DNA from: Alloalcanivorax xiamenensis
GTDB lineage: Bacteria > Pseudomonadota > Gammaproteobacteria > Pseudomonadales > Alcanivoracaceae
Direction of reading: 5' to 3'
Assembly (NCBI RefSeq): GCF_009846745.1
Contig: NZ_AQPF01000006.1
Location: 100,319 to 164,318 of the forward strand
DNA: 64,000 bases
The notes under the pieces were generated by a model that did no database searches, was not told the DNA's origin, and saw only the letters and a program-made list of their open reading frames with translations. Below, piece after piece: positions 44,189-53,192 of the stretch (position 1 is the first letter of the stretch; every line of letters starts with the position of its first letter). A program made the translations under genes and the position numbers.

Positions 44189-44872
44189 TCAGTAGCGGGC
44201 CGCCAGCATGGCGATGGCGGCCAATGCTTCCGGGTCGTGTTCCTTGAGCCGGTTGGCAATGCCATGCTGAAAAAAATAGCGGAATCCTTGTTGCTCCTCG
44301 GCGGCCACCAGGCTGCGGTCGCCGGGCAATACCGGTGTCTGTGTCACCGCCGCCTCGTCCGCCACCATGGCTTGTGGTGTGCCGTCACCGTGCAAGCGCC
44401 AGCTCACCACTTCCATTAATGACAACGTTTCGAATTCGTCCTGGGAGAATACCGCGTGGGTGCCGATGGTGTCGGGAATCTCCTGGCGGCTGTGATCGCC
44501 CGGTTTGCCGAAAAAACGCAACGCCGCGTCCAGCTCCCGCACCTTGTGTTCCGGAGCGTCGCGGAACAGGTAGTCGCTGTCGGGGAGACGATAACCTTCC
44601 CAGCGGCCATTAAGTGGATCGGACAAGGCGCTGGCGGTAACCAGATCGCGCAACCAAGGCACCAGCGCCTGAGTGGTGCCGTCCTCGAGACGGGCCCAGG
44701 CGAGAATTTTCAGGGAAAACAGAGTGTCGGGATGTTGATCGTTGGCATAGAGCAATTCCATGCCGTCGTACTCCGGAGAGAGTCTCAGAATGGACGGCTT
44801 GCCGGAGCGCCGTCTGGGGGTGAAGGGGATGACGTTACTGCCGCGTGGATCCTGCCGGTTAGCCCGAACCAT
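44189..44872 (-). CDS. Conserved-looking protein of unknown function
   Basis: A 227-residue soluble protein with no signal peptide or membrane helix. The N-terminus is basic (NVIPFTPRRRSGKPSILRL). Internal segments SLKILAWARLEDGTTQALVP and LSLMEVVSWRLHGDGTPQAM look like an internal duplication: each has a hydrophobic strand, W-x-R-L and DGT-x-QA. I do not recognise the family. It stands alone between the RND adaptor and the MATE gene, same strand, with good coding character and balanced codon use. Confidence 0.7.
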   Translation of the reverse strand: MVRANRQDPRGSNVIPFTPRRRSGKPSILRLSPEYDGMELLYANDQHPDTLFSLKILAWARLEDGTTQALVPWLRDLVTASALSDPLNGRWEGYRLPDSDYLFRDAPEHKVRELDAALRFFGKPGDHSRQEIPDTIGTHAVFSQDEFETLSLMEVVSWRLHGDGTPQAMVADEAAVTQTPVLPGDRSLVAAEEQQGFRYFFQHGIANRLKEHDPEALAAIAMLAARY

Positions 44873-45065
44873 AAGCGCCTCCGCCCAAGAGAACCGTGGA
44901 ATACCCCTGCGTCGGCGCCGATCCCGTGAATGATCGTCCTCGCACGGGCTATTCCAGACTCTTCGATTTTCACACTAGACGGTTGTGGGCGGAGGCGCAA
45001 GTCAGAGCGGAGCCCGTGGGGATTGAGGGCTGGAAATCGGCGAGCGCGGACCGCAATAGGCGCGC

Positions 45066-46451
45066 TCAGGCGTGGCCGATGGGCAGTCCGGCCTGGTTGG
45101 CACGAGCGGTCAGCGGTTGCCGCAACCGCCAACGCAGGCGGATACCAAGCAGAATGGCGGCGCAGGTGAGACCAGCCACCAATCCGATCCAAAAACCGCT
45201 GGGGCCCATGGCCGGCACCACCAGATCGGTGAGAGCGAGCGCGTAGCCCACCGGCAAGCCGATGCCCCAATACGCGAACAGGGTCATGACCATTGGCCAG
45301 GCGGTATCTTCGAAGCCGCGCAGACAGCCGTTGGCCACCACCTGAATGGCGTCGGAGATCTGGTAGAGGGCGGCGAACAGCAGCAGGTGCGAGGCCAGGG
45401 CAATGACGCCCGGGTTATCGGTATAGATCCACGGCACCCAGTGCCGCACCAGCACCAGCAGCGCGGCGGCGCCGACTCCCACCAGACTGACCATGCGTAT
45501 CGCGCTGCTCACCGCCAGATTGAGATCATCACGGTTGTGGCGGCCGCGAGCGTGGCCCACCCGCACCGTGGCGGCCAGGGAGAAACTGAGCGGTACCATG
45601 AAAATCAGCGAGGTGAAGTTGAGCGCGATCTGATGGCCGGCGACGATCTCCGGTCCCAGGCTGCTGATCAGCAGGGCGATCACCGCGAAAATACTGACCT
45701 CGAAAAAGATCGAGAAGCCCACCGGCAGCCCCAGCCGTAACATATAGGCCAGGCTGGCCAGTTCCAGGTGACGCCGCCGCAGGTTCAGCCGCGCCGGCCG
45801 ATAGACCGGATGGCGGCGGATATACAGCCCCATCATCAGTGCCATGGACCACATCACCACGCTGGTGGCCCAGCCGCAGCCGACACCGCCCATGGCCGGG
45901 AAACCGAGTTTGCCGTAGATCAGCACATAGTTGGTGGGAATATTGATCAGCAGCCCGATAATGCTGATCCACAACACCGGACGGGTGTGGCGCATGGCTT
46001 CCGTGTAGCTGCGCATGGCCAGCATCAAGGCGGCGCCGGGCATGCCCCAGCTGAGACCTTCCAGGTAGCCCTGTACCAACGGCAGCATGGCCGGGTCCAC
46101 GTCCATGGCGTGCAGGACCGGAGACATGCCGCGCAGTGCCACCGCGGTGAACAGTCCCAATCCCAGCCCCAACCACAACGCCTGCTGGGCCAGCGGGTTG
46201 ACCCGATGGTAAGCTTCGCCCCCCAGGTGGCGCGACAGAATCGGCGTGGCGCTGGTCAGTACCCCGGTCATGAACAGAAACAACGGGACCCAGATGCTGG
46301 CGCCCACCGCCACCGCGGCCAGATGCTCGGCACCCACGCGGCCGGCCATCATGGTATCGACGAAGCCGTTGGCGGTTTGCGCCAACTGACCACCCAGAAT
46401 CGGCAGGGCGAGAGCGAGTTGAGCAGCGTATTCCTTACGGCGAATGGACAT
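45066..46451 (-). CDS. MATE-family Na+ or H+ coupled exporter (NorM-like)
   Basis: A 461-residue MATE transporter from ATG 46451 (MSIRRKEYAAQLALALPILG). About 12 membrane helices. Family segments: GFVDTMMAGRVGAEHLAAVAVG, then GMPGAALMLAMRSYTEAMRHT, GWATSVVMWSMALMM, and LGPEIVAGHQIALNFTSLIFM. It should expel cationic drugs or metabolites. It is divergent from epmC across 57 bp, which must hold both promoters. Confidence 0.92.
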   Translation of the reverse strand: MSIRRKEYAAQLALALPILGGQLAQTANGFVDTMMAGRVGAEHLAAVAVGASIWVPLFLFMTGVLTSATPILSRHLGGEAYHRVNPLAQQALWLGLGLGLFTAVALRGMSPVLHAMDVDPAMLPLVQGYLEGLSWGMPGAALMLAMRSYTEAMRHTRPVLWISIIGLLINIPTNYVLIYGKLGFPAMGGVGCGWATSVVMWSMALMMGLYIRRHPVYRPARLNLRRRHLELASLAYMLRLGLPVGFSIFFEVSIFAVIALLISSLGPEIVAGHQIALNFTSLIFMVPLSFSLAATVRVGHARGRHNRDDLNLAVSSAIRMVSLVGVGAAALLVLVRHWVPWIYTDNPGVIALASHLLLFAALYQISDAIQVVANGCLRGFEDTAWPMVMTLFAYWGIGLPVGYALALTDLVVPAMGPSGFWIGLVAGLTCAAILLGIRLRWRLRQPLTARANQAGLPIGHA

Positions 46452-46508
46452 GATGCGGGTCGGGAGCAGAGGCACGGGGCGGCTACCATACCGCAAAGCG
46501 CTGCCGGG

Positions 46509-47075
46509 ATGTACTGCTCCGCGACTCTGGAAGGACTGTTCCGCGATACCTTTTTTTCGCGCTATCACACAGTCCTGGAGGGGGGCGCCGAGGAGCCCGT
46601 GTACTCGCCCGGAGCGCCCCATCGTATTGTCTATACCCGTGACTATTTCCGCAGCGCCCTGCACGAGGTGGCGCACTGGTGCGTGGCGGGACCGCGGCGC
46701 CGTACCCTGGAGGATTACGGGTACTGGTACGCACCGGATGGCCGTGATGCCGGGCAGCAGCAACTGTTTGCCCGGGTGGAGGTGGCGCCACAGGCGCTCG
46801 AGGCGCTGTTCTGTGCCGCCTGCGGCCATGATTTCCGTGTCTCCATGGATAATCTGGACGGTGACGAAGCGGCGCTACGGCTGGAAGCCGCTTTCGCCGA
46901 GCAGGTGCACCGCCGGGCCCATCGCTATCTCGAAGAGGGCCTGCCACCGCGCCCGCTGGCCTGGTGCCGGGCGTTGGCGGCTTGTTTCAATACCGGCTGG
47001 AATGGCGGAGCGGAAAGTCTGGATCGGGTCTTTATCTTCTCCGCTGAACGCATGACGCCAGACGCCGGACGCTAG
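46509..47075 (+). CDS. epmC: Elongation factor P hydroxylase EpmC (YfcM)
   Basis: A 188-residue protein closely similar to E. coli YfcM: EPVYSPGAPHRIVYTRDYF, ALHEVAHWCVAGPRRR, DYGYWYAPDGRDAGQQ and FRVSMDNLDGDE are all in the same order. The HExxHW part suits a metal-dependent hydroxylase. EpmC hydroxylates the beta-lysylated lysine of EF-P after EpmA and EpmB act. The C-terminal TPDAGR and stop codon are supplied by a dispersed GACGCC repeat, so the original tail may have differed. Confidence 0.92.
   Translation: MYCSATLEGLFRDTFFSRYHTVLEGGAEEPVYSPGAPHRIVYTRDYFRSALHEVAHWCVAGPRRRTLEDYGYWYAPDGRDAGQQQLFARVEVAPQALEALFCAACGHDFRVSMDNLDGDEAALRLEAAFAEQVHRRAHRYLEEGLPPRPLAWCRALAACFNTGWNGGAESLDRVFIFSAERMTPDAGR
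47054..47075 (+). repeat. GACGCC repeat overlapping the 3' end of epmC
   Basis: GACGCCAGACGCCGGACGCT then AG. It codes for the last residues of EpmC and its TAG stop. Related copies lie at 39312, 39429 (inverted) and 63958. Confidence 0.75.
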
Positions 47076-47201
47076 AGCAATCGCCGCTCACGAGTCGCGC
47101 ATGGTGTGTTAGCGTGCAGGCGTGTTGCGTGTGAGCGAAATATCCGCCCTGGCTTACAGCACATCACCACGAAAGCTTACAGCCACCGCCGCGGCGCCGG
47201 A

Positions 47202-47720
47202 TTAGGGTTCATTCATCGGCTTCCGGCGTTTTCTGGAGCGCAGCTTCCAACTGCGCACCACCGCCAGACGCCAGAACACCTTCACCGCCCCATAGGACAG
47301 CAGCCCGGCAATCAGGGCCACGATCAGTGAGCCGATCCACAGGGGAACCAGTTGTTGCAGGAACCAGGCCGTGGTGATGCCTTCGCCATGATGGGGAGGC
47401 AGGCCCATCAGCCAGGCACCGACGCGGTAGTTGAAATAGAACACCGGAACATAGGTGAGTGGATTGGACAGCCAGACCAGCATCATCGACAGCGGCAGGT
47501 TGCAGTGGAAACGTACCGCCAGGAAGGCCGCCAGGCCCATCTGCATGGGAATGGGAAGCAGTCCGGTAAACACGCCTATGAAAGCGGCACCGGCCAGTGA
47601 ATGCCGATTAATGTGCCACAGGTTCGGATCCGACAGGATCTCGCCAAGGAACTTCAGGGAGGGATGTCCGCGAAGCTTCTCGGGGGAAGGCAGGTATTTT
47701 CGGAATAACCGTTTCGGCAT
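47202..47720 (-). CDS. DUF2062 inner-membrane protein
   Basis: A 172-residue protein from ATG 47720 (MPKRLFRKYLPSPEKL); the frame extends 11 codons further upstream. DUF2062 signatures are GVFTGLLPIPMQMGLAAFLA and LSNPLTYVPVFYFNYRVGAWL, with three or four hydrophobic segments and a basic tail. Function is unknown; a gene of this family often precedes comEC in related genomes, and here it is divergent from it. Confidence 0.88.
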   Translation of the reverse strand: MPKRLFRKYLPSPEKLRGHPSLKFLGEILSDPNLWHINRHSLAGAAFIGVFTGLLPIPMQMGLAAFLAVRFHCNLPLSMMLVWLSNPLTYVPVFYFNYRVGAWLMGLPPHHGEGITTAWFLQQLVPLWIGSLIVALIAGLLSYGAVKVFWRLAVVRSWKLRSRKRRKPMNEP

Positions 47721-47827
47721 GAAAGTCGAGAATCCGGTTCCAGGTGCGCGCATTATGCCGATGTGGGACGGTCGCGCCTAGTGCGCGTGATCCACCCCGC
47801 CGCTCAGAGAACTTCTGAAAACCACCC

Positions 47828-47997
47828 CGTCATCCCGGGGTAGAGAGTTCAATGGCTTAAGATCATTGAACTCCCCCTTCGGGGCGCCCCGCGGGGCGTC
47901 CAAACGGTGCTCCAAGCACCGTTGTGTGACCCGGGGTCTCCCTCCGCGGGGCGGATGGTTTCGTGGAAGGAGATGCCGGATCGAATCCGGCATGACG
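47828..47997. repeat. Multi-hairpin dispersed element between DUF2062 and comEC
   Basis: Outer inverted ends CGTCATCCCGG (47828-47838) and CCGGCATGACG (47987-47997) enclose three internal hairpins: 47847-47871 (GTTCAATG stem), 47903-47923 (AACGGTGCT stem) and 47973-47993 (ATGCCGGAT stem), plus a GGGGCGCCCCG palindrome. It has no coding frame and the form of a MITE-like or structured intergenic repeat. Most of the 361-bp gap is this element. Confidence 0.75.
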
Positions 47998-48081
47998 TTT
48001 TCCACAGGCTCTTAGGCAGTGTAGAACAGACAAACTGAACGGAAGCTGTCAACACCAGAGGGTTGGTGGCGGGAGGCAAGG

Positions 48082-50297
48082 ATGCCTTGGTGGCGTATGG
48101 CCGCGGCGATGACGGCGGCGGTGTGGTACGGCCTGTTATGGCCGGTGGCGGCGGGCTTGGCGCTGGCGCTGCTGGCCCGGCGCCGCGGTGGCTCCGCCGG
48201 AGGCTGGATGTGGCCGGCGCTGGCTTATCTTTACGCCGTGGTGGTACTGCAACTGGCGCTGGAGGCGCGGTTGCCGGAGCACCTGAACGGGGAGGAGATG
48301 GTGTTTGTCGGACGGGTGGTGTCGCTGCCCGAGACCCACGGCGGGGTGCATTATGGTCAGACCGGCATCAATCAGAGCGCGCTGCTGGAAGGCCGCGTCA
48401 GCGCCCCGGAACGCCGTTGGCCGGGCCGGCATCGGCTGCGGGTAAGTTACTGGAACCCGGATCCGCCATTACGCGCCGGCGAGTGGATACGCGCCCGGCT
48501 GCGCCTCTACAGGCCCCGTGGTACCTACAACGAAGCGGGTTTTGATTCTGAGCGCTATTTTCTTGCCGAGGGCATTGATGCCCGCGCCACGGTGCGAGCC
48601 GTGGAAGCACGCTGGGGCGGCGGCGGTCTGCCGGGCTGGCGGCAGGCAGTGAGCGACCGCATCGTCGGCCATCTGGCCGTCAGTCCCCATGGCGCGGCGG
48701 TGGTGCCGGCCCTGGTGGTGGCGGACCGCCGTGGCTTGCCAGCGCCGCTTTGGGACCTGTTCCGTGAGACCGGTACGGCGCATTTGCTGGCCATCTCCGG
48801 GCTTCATCTGACCCTGGTGAGCGGCATGGTCTGGTGGCTGGGCAGGGTTTTGTTCGGTCCCCTTTGCCAGTGGTTGTGCGGCCCGTTGCGGCGGCTCCCG
48901 CTGGCGCTGCTGGCCTGGCCCCCGGCAGTGACGGCGGCCTGGGGGTACGCCGCGCTTGCCGGATTCAGCCTGCCCACCCAGCGCGCCGCCCTGATGATCT
49001 CGGTGCTGGCGCTGGCGGTTTGCCGGCGTCGCCCCCGGCCGCCGCTGGGGGTTCTCGCCCTGGCGCTGTTCGTGGTCTTGCTTTGGGATCCGCTGGCGGC
49101 GCTGTCGGCCAGCCTGTGGCTGTCCTTTGGCGCGGTATTGGCGATTTTGCTGATCGCGGGGACCGGAGGCCCCTGGTTATGGGCCGGCCTGCCACTGGTC
49201 ATGGGTGTGATCAGCGCGGTGATGTTCGACAGTTGGACCTGGGCATCACCGGTGGCCAACGCCGTGCTGGTGCCCCTGTTCAGTGTGTTGATCGTGCCGC
49301 TGGCGTTGAGTGGCGCCATATTCGATTGGCCGGCACTGTCTTTGGGGGCGGCCACCGGGGTGGAGGCGGCGGTGGCGTTGATGGCGATGCTGGCACGGTT
49401 CACACCGGGGGCGCCGCCGGTGCTGACAGGCATGGCGGCGGCGGCGTTGTTGCTGGCGGTGGCGCTGGCGACGTTGAGGGCCTGGCCCTGGCCACGCCGT
49501 ATGCTGCCGCTGCTGATGGTGCCCTGGCTGTGGCCGCAGAATGCCGCGCCGCCACCTGGGCAACTGCGAATGACGGTGTTTGACGTGGGGCAGGGGCAGG
49601 CGGTGGCGCTGCGTACTCACGGGCATCTGCTTCTATACGACACCGGCCCGGCCTGGCCGGGCGGGTCCTCGAACCGTGGCTGCGCCGCCAGCGGTTGCGG
49701 CCATCGATCACCGTCATCAGCCACGGCGACCTGGATCACGCCGGCGGTTTGAGGGACCTGCGCGAGCCGGGCTTGTTGCTGTCTGGTGAGCCGGATCGTA
49801 CCGTCGGCGCGGCGCCGTGCCAGGCCGGGCAGAGCTGGACCCTGGACGGCGTCACGTTCCGTTTTCTGTGGCCCCGTGATCAGGCCTGGCAGGGCAATGA
49901 CGCCAGCTGTGTCCTGTGGGTGGAGGCCGGCCCGCATCGTGTGTTGTTGACCGGCGATATCACCCACCAGGTGGAATACCGGTTACTGGGGCAGGTGGCG
50001 CCGGTGACCGTTCTGGTGCTGTCCCACCATGGCAGCGATACCGGCACGTCGCGGGCCTGGGTGTCGCGATTGCAACCTCGTTGGGCGGTGGCGTCGGCCG
50101 GCTATGGCAACCGGTTCGGGCATCCGGCGCCGGCGGTGCTGGAGCGTCTGGAAGCGGCAGGCGTCACGGTTCTGCGCACCGACCGGGCCGGCATGATTGA
50201 GTTTCAATTGGGGGCCACCGATAATGCCGCGCCTATAACAAGGTGGCGTGACGACCACGGCCGGCCCTGGCATGGGCCCGGCGGATGGCGCTGGTAA
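48082..50297 (+). pseudogene. comEC: DNA internalisation protein ComEC/Rec2, frameshifted
   Basis: GGGAGG at 48071-48076 supports ATG 48082. The N-terminal ~190 residues (DUF4131-like), the Competence membrane domain (GTAHLLAISGLHLTLVSGM, then AGFSLPTQRAALMI) and the start of the beta-lactamase domain (MTVFDVGQGQAVALRTHGHL, then LLYDTGPAWPG) are in one frame. The rest (VLEPWLRRQRLRPSITVISH, GDLDHAGG, LLTGDITH, LSHHGSDTGTS) continues in another frame from about 49659. Comparison with the family suggests a short stretch encoding FDAG-like residues was lost, a deletion of length 1 modulo 3. All other motifs remain, so this is a recent inactivation or a sequencing or assembly error. Confidence 0.85.
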
Positions 50298-50365
50298 GGG
50301 GGTTACCGGATTGGCCTGGTATCGTGTCGCGGCGCGCCATCGCAACTGACCAAGGGGATAACAAC

Positions 50366-51025
50366 GTGCAGGAATTGGTGCGGTCCGGGGGCTGGATGAT
50401 GCTCCCGATCCTGATCTGTTCGGTGGTGGCGCTGGCCATCGTGGCGGAACGATTCTGGACTTTACGTCCGTCCCGGCTGGCGCCGGCGGGCACCCTGGCG
50501 GAGGTGCGGGGGTGGTTGAAGAAAGGGCAACTGTCCGATGAGCGGCTGGAAACCCTGAGATCGCAGTCCGCCCTCGGTGTGATACTGGCGGCGGGGCTGG
50601 CCAACGCCCGGCACGGCCGCGAGATCATGAAAGAGAGCATCCAGGAAGCGGCCACCGGAGTGGTCCACGACCTGGAGAAGTACCTGGCGACACTGGGCTC
50701 GGTCGCCGCCATCACGCCCTTGCTGGGTCTGCTCGGCACGGTGGTGGGGATGATCGACGTGTTCGCCGCGATCATGATCCACGGCACTGGCGATGCGGCG
50801 CAGCTTGCCGGCGGTATTTCCCAGGCCCTGCTGACCACCGCCGGCGGGCTGGTGGTGGCGATTCCTGCGATTTTCTTTCACCGTTTCTTTGTGCGCCGGG
50901 TGGAGGAGATCACCGTCGGGCTGGAACAAAACGCGGTGCATCTGGTCGATTTGGTCCACGGTGACCGCGAACCGGCGCGGGGACAAGGGCAAAGGCAAGG
51001 GCAAAGGGAAGGAGCGACGTCGTGA
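50366..51025 (+). CDS. exbB: MotA/TolQ/ExbB proton channel protein
   Basis: A 219-residue protein from GTG 50366 with AAGGGG at 50352-50357. Three membrane helices: MMLPILICSVVALAIVAERF near the start, then LGSVAAITPLLGLLGTVVGM and ALLTTAGGLVVAIPAIFFH. The last two carry the conserved TolQ/ExbB family residues. It ends in a Gln/Arg/Gly-rich repeat (GQGQRQGQREG). GTGA overlap joins it to exbD. In Pseudomonas-like genomes this pair lies next to lpxK; which TonB-type protein it energises is uncertain. Confidence 0.9.
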   Translation: MQELVRSGGWMMLPILICSVVALAIVAERFWTLRPSRLAPAGTLAEVRGWLKKGQLSDERLETLRSQSALGVILAAGLANARHGREIMKESIQEAATGVVHDLEKYLATLGSVAAITPLLGLLGTVVGMIDVFAAIMIHGTGDAAQLAGGISQALLTTAGGLVVAIPAIFFHRFFVRRVEEITVGLEQNAVHLVDLVHGDREPARGQGQRQGQREGATS

Positions 51026-51447
51026 GATTCCCGCGGCCCAGGCAGGAAGAAATCAGCGTTAACCTGACGCCGTTGATCGACGTAGTGTTTCTGCTGTTGA
51101 TTTTCTTCATGGTCTCCACCACCTTCACCCGCCAAACGCAGTTGTCGCTGACTCTGCCGGAAGCGCAGGGCACGCCGCCGGAGCAGGCGCCCCAGGCGGT
51201 GGAGATTCTGGTGTCGTCGGCGGGGGAATATGTGATCAACGGCGAAAAACTGATCGACAATAGCGACGCCGGCCTGCGCTCCGCTCTGTTGCGGTTGGGC
51301 CAGGACAAGACCGAGTGGCCCATGCTGATCACCGCCGATGCCCACGCCAGCTATCAGGCGGTGGTGACGGTGATGGACGTGGCGGGCCAACTGGGCTTTG
51401 ATAAGCTGTCGCTCACTACACGTGAAGCCACTGAAGAGGGCCAATGA
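51022..51447 (+). CDS. exbD: ExbD/TolR family protein
   Basis: A 141-residue protein from GTG 51022. A short basic N-terminus precedes NLTPLIDVVFLLLIFFMVST, the single transmembrane helix with the essential Asp. The periplasmic part (VEILVSSAGEYVINGEKL, MLITADAHASYQAVVTVMD) is typical. It should work with the adjacent ExbB-like protein to convert proton flow into mechanical force. The stop overlaps the msbA start. Confidence 0.92.
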   Translation: MRFPRPRQEEISVNLTPLIDVVFLLLIFFMVSTTFTRQTQLSLTLPEAQGTPPEQAPQAVEILVSSAGEYVINGEKLIDNSDAGLRSALLRLGQDKTEWPMLITADAHASYQAVVTVMDVAGQLGFDKLSLTTREATEEGQ

Positions 51448-53192
51448 GCCAACAATCGGAAAGTGCATGGCAAACGTATAAACGACTGCTGGGCTATGTA
51501 AAACCTCACTGGTTTCTGTTACTCGCCAGTTTTTTCGGCTATGCCATCTACGCCGGTACTCAGGCCGCCGCCGCGCAACTGGCCGGCTACCTGGGTGAAA
51601 CCGTGGTCGACCCGCAGCCTCACCGGGTCCTGGTGGTTTCCGTCGCGCCGCTGCTCATCGCCCTGGCTCAAGGGGTCGGGCAGTTCCTTGGTAGCTACAC
51701 GCTGGCCTGGGTGGCCCAGGAAATCGTCTATTTCATGCGCAATGAAGTGTTTGGTCATGTGTTGCGGCTGCCTCAGTCGGAGTACAACAACAACGCTTCC
51801 GGCCGCATCATGTCCAAGATCATCTTTGATGCCCAGCAGGTCACCAGCGCCGGCACCGACGCGGTGATGGTGATTTTCCGGGAAGGATTGACGGTGATCG
51901 GACTGATGGCGTTCCTGTTCTATCAGAATTGGAAACTGACGCTGATTCTGCTGGTGGTGGCGCCGGTGATTGGCCTGGTGGTGAATGTCACCAGCAAACG
52001 GTTCCGTCACATCAGCCGCCGTATTCAGTCGTCCATGGGCAACATCACCCAGTTTCTTGGTGAAGCCATCGAGGGCAATCAGGCGGTGAAGATTTTCGGT
52101 GGCCAGAAGCTGGAAGGCGACCGCTTCCACAGCGTCAGTCGCCGATTCGCGCGCCAGAACACCAAGCTCAATGCCAGCAAGATTGCCTCCACGGTGATCG
52201 TGCAGCTGTTCGTGGCGGTGGGCATTGGCGCCATCACTTATCTGTACATCACGATGATGGGCGAGCAGCTCACCGTGGGTGGTTTCCTGTCCTACATCGC
52301 CGCCGCCGGCATGGTGCAGAAACCGCTCAAGCAGCTTACCGACGTTAATGTGAAGATTCAGCGTGGCGTTACCGGCGCCGCCTCCTTGTTTGAATTGATG
52401 GACCGCCCGGTGGAGCAGGACCTGGGACAATTGACGCTGCCGCGCACCGAAGGCAACGTGGAATTCCGGGATGTCACCTTCGGCTATGACGAAAATCAGC
52501 CGGTGCTGCGCAACCTCAGTTTCTCCATTCGCAGTGGTGAGACGGTGGCACTGATTGGCCGCTCCGGCGCCGGCAAGAGCACCATCTCCGCCATGCTGCC
52601 CCGGTTCTTCGACCCGGATCAGGGCCAGGTGCTGCTGGACGGCGTGCCGTTGCCGGACTACAGGCTGGCGGACCTGCGTCACCAGATCGCCATGGTCAGC
52701 CAGAAGGTGGTGCTGTTCAACGATACCGTGCGCAATAACATCGCCTATGGCGAGATGCGGGACGCCGACGACGCGGCAGTGGAGCAGGCGGCCCGTAACG
52801 CCTATGCCTGGGATTTCATCCAGGGCCTCGACAAGGGCCTGGACACCATGGTCGGCCAGGACGGCGCCCAACTGTCCGGCGGCCAGCGCCAGCGCGTGGC
52901 TATCGCCCGGGCTCTGCTCAAGGACGCGCCGATCCTGATCCTGGACGAAGCCACCAGTGCGCTGGACACGGAATCGGAGCACCATATACAGAAGGCGCTG
53001 GAACGCCTGATGGAAGGTCGTACCACCCTGGTGATCGCGCACCGCTTGTCCACGATTGAAAAAGCGGACCGTATTCTGGTGCTGGATCAGGGCCAGTTGA
53101 TCGAACAGGGCACGCATGCCGAGCTGTTGGAAAAGAATGGACTCTACACACAACTCTATAAGATGGATTTCGCCGACGACGTTAATGACTGA
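51444..53192 (+). CDS. msbA: Lipid A/phospholipid flippase MsbA
   Basis: A 582-residue half-type ABC exporter. Six membrane helices lie in residues ~15-310, and the ATPase domain has Walker A GRSGAGKST, the Q-loop region MVSQKVVLFNDTVRNNIAYG, signature LSGGQRQR, Walker B ILILDEATSALD and switch His in IAHRLST. Position directly upstream of lpxK strongly supports MsbA, which flips core lipid A across the inner membrane. The stop overlaps lpxK. Confidence 0.95.
   Translation: MSQQSESAWQTYKRLLGYVKPHWFLLLASFFGYAIYAGTQAAAAQLAGYLGETVVDPQPHRVLVVSVAPLLIALAQGVGQFLGSYTLAWVAQEIVYFMRNEVFGHVLRLPQSEYNNNASGRIMSKIIFDAQQVTSAGTDAVMVIFREGLTVIGLMAFLFYQNWKLTLILLVVAPVIGLVVNVTSKRFRHISRRIQSSMGNITQFLGEAIEGNQAVKIFGGQKLEGDRFHSVSRRFARQNTKLNASKIASTVIVQLFVAVGIGAITYLYITMMGEQLTVGGFLSYIAAAGMVQKPLKQLTDVNVKIQRGVTGAASLFELMDRPVEQDLGQLTLPRTEGNVEFRDVTFGYDENQPVLRNLSFSIRSGETVALIGRSGAGKSTISAMLPRFFDPDQGQVLLDGVPLPDYRLADLRHQIAMVSQKVVLFNDTVRNNIAYGEMRDADDAAVEQAARNAYAWDFIQGLDKGLDTMVGQDGAQLSGGQRQRVAIARALLKDAPILILDEATSALDTESEHHIQKALERLMEGRTTLVIAHRLSTIEKADRILVLDQGQLIEQGTHAELLEKNGLYTQLYKMDFADDVND

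Noticed and set aside
45768..46508. Open frame extending far upstream of epmC on the plus strand
   Set aside because: It is antisense to the conserved MATE gene; the YfcM-like sequence starts at ATG 46509.
47828..47997. Possible tRNA or small structured RNA gene
   Set aside because: Stems do not form a cloverleaf and there is no CCA-compatible acceptor or anticodon arm; inverted outer ends fit a dispersed element better.
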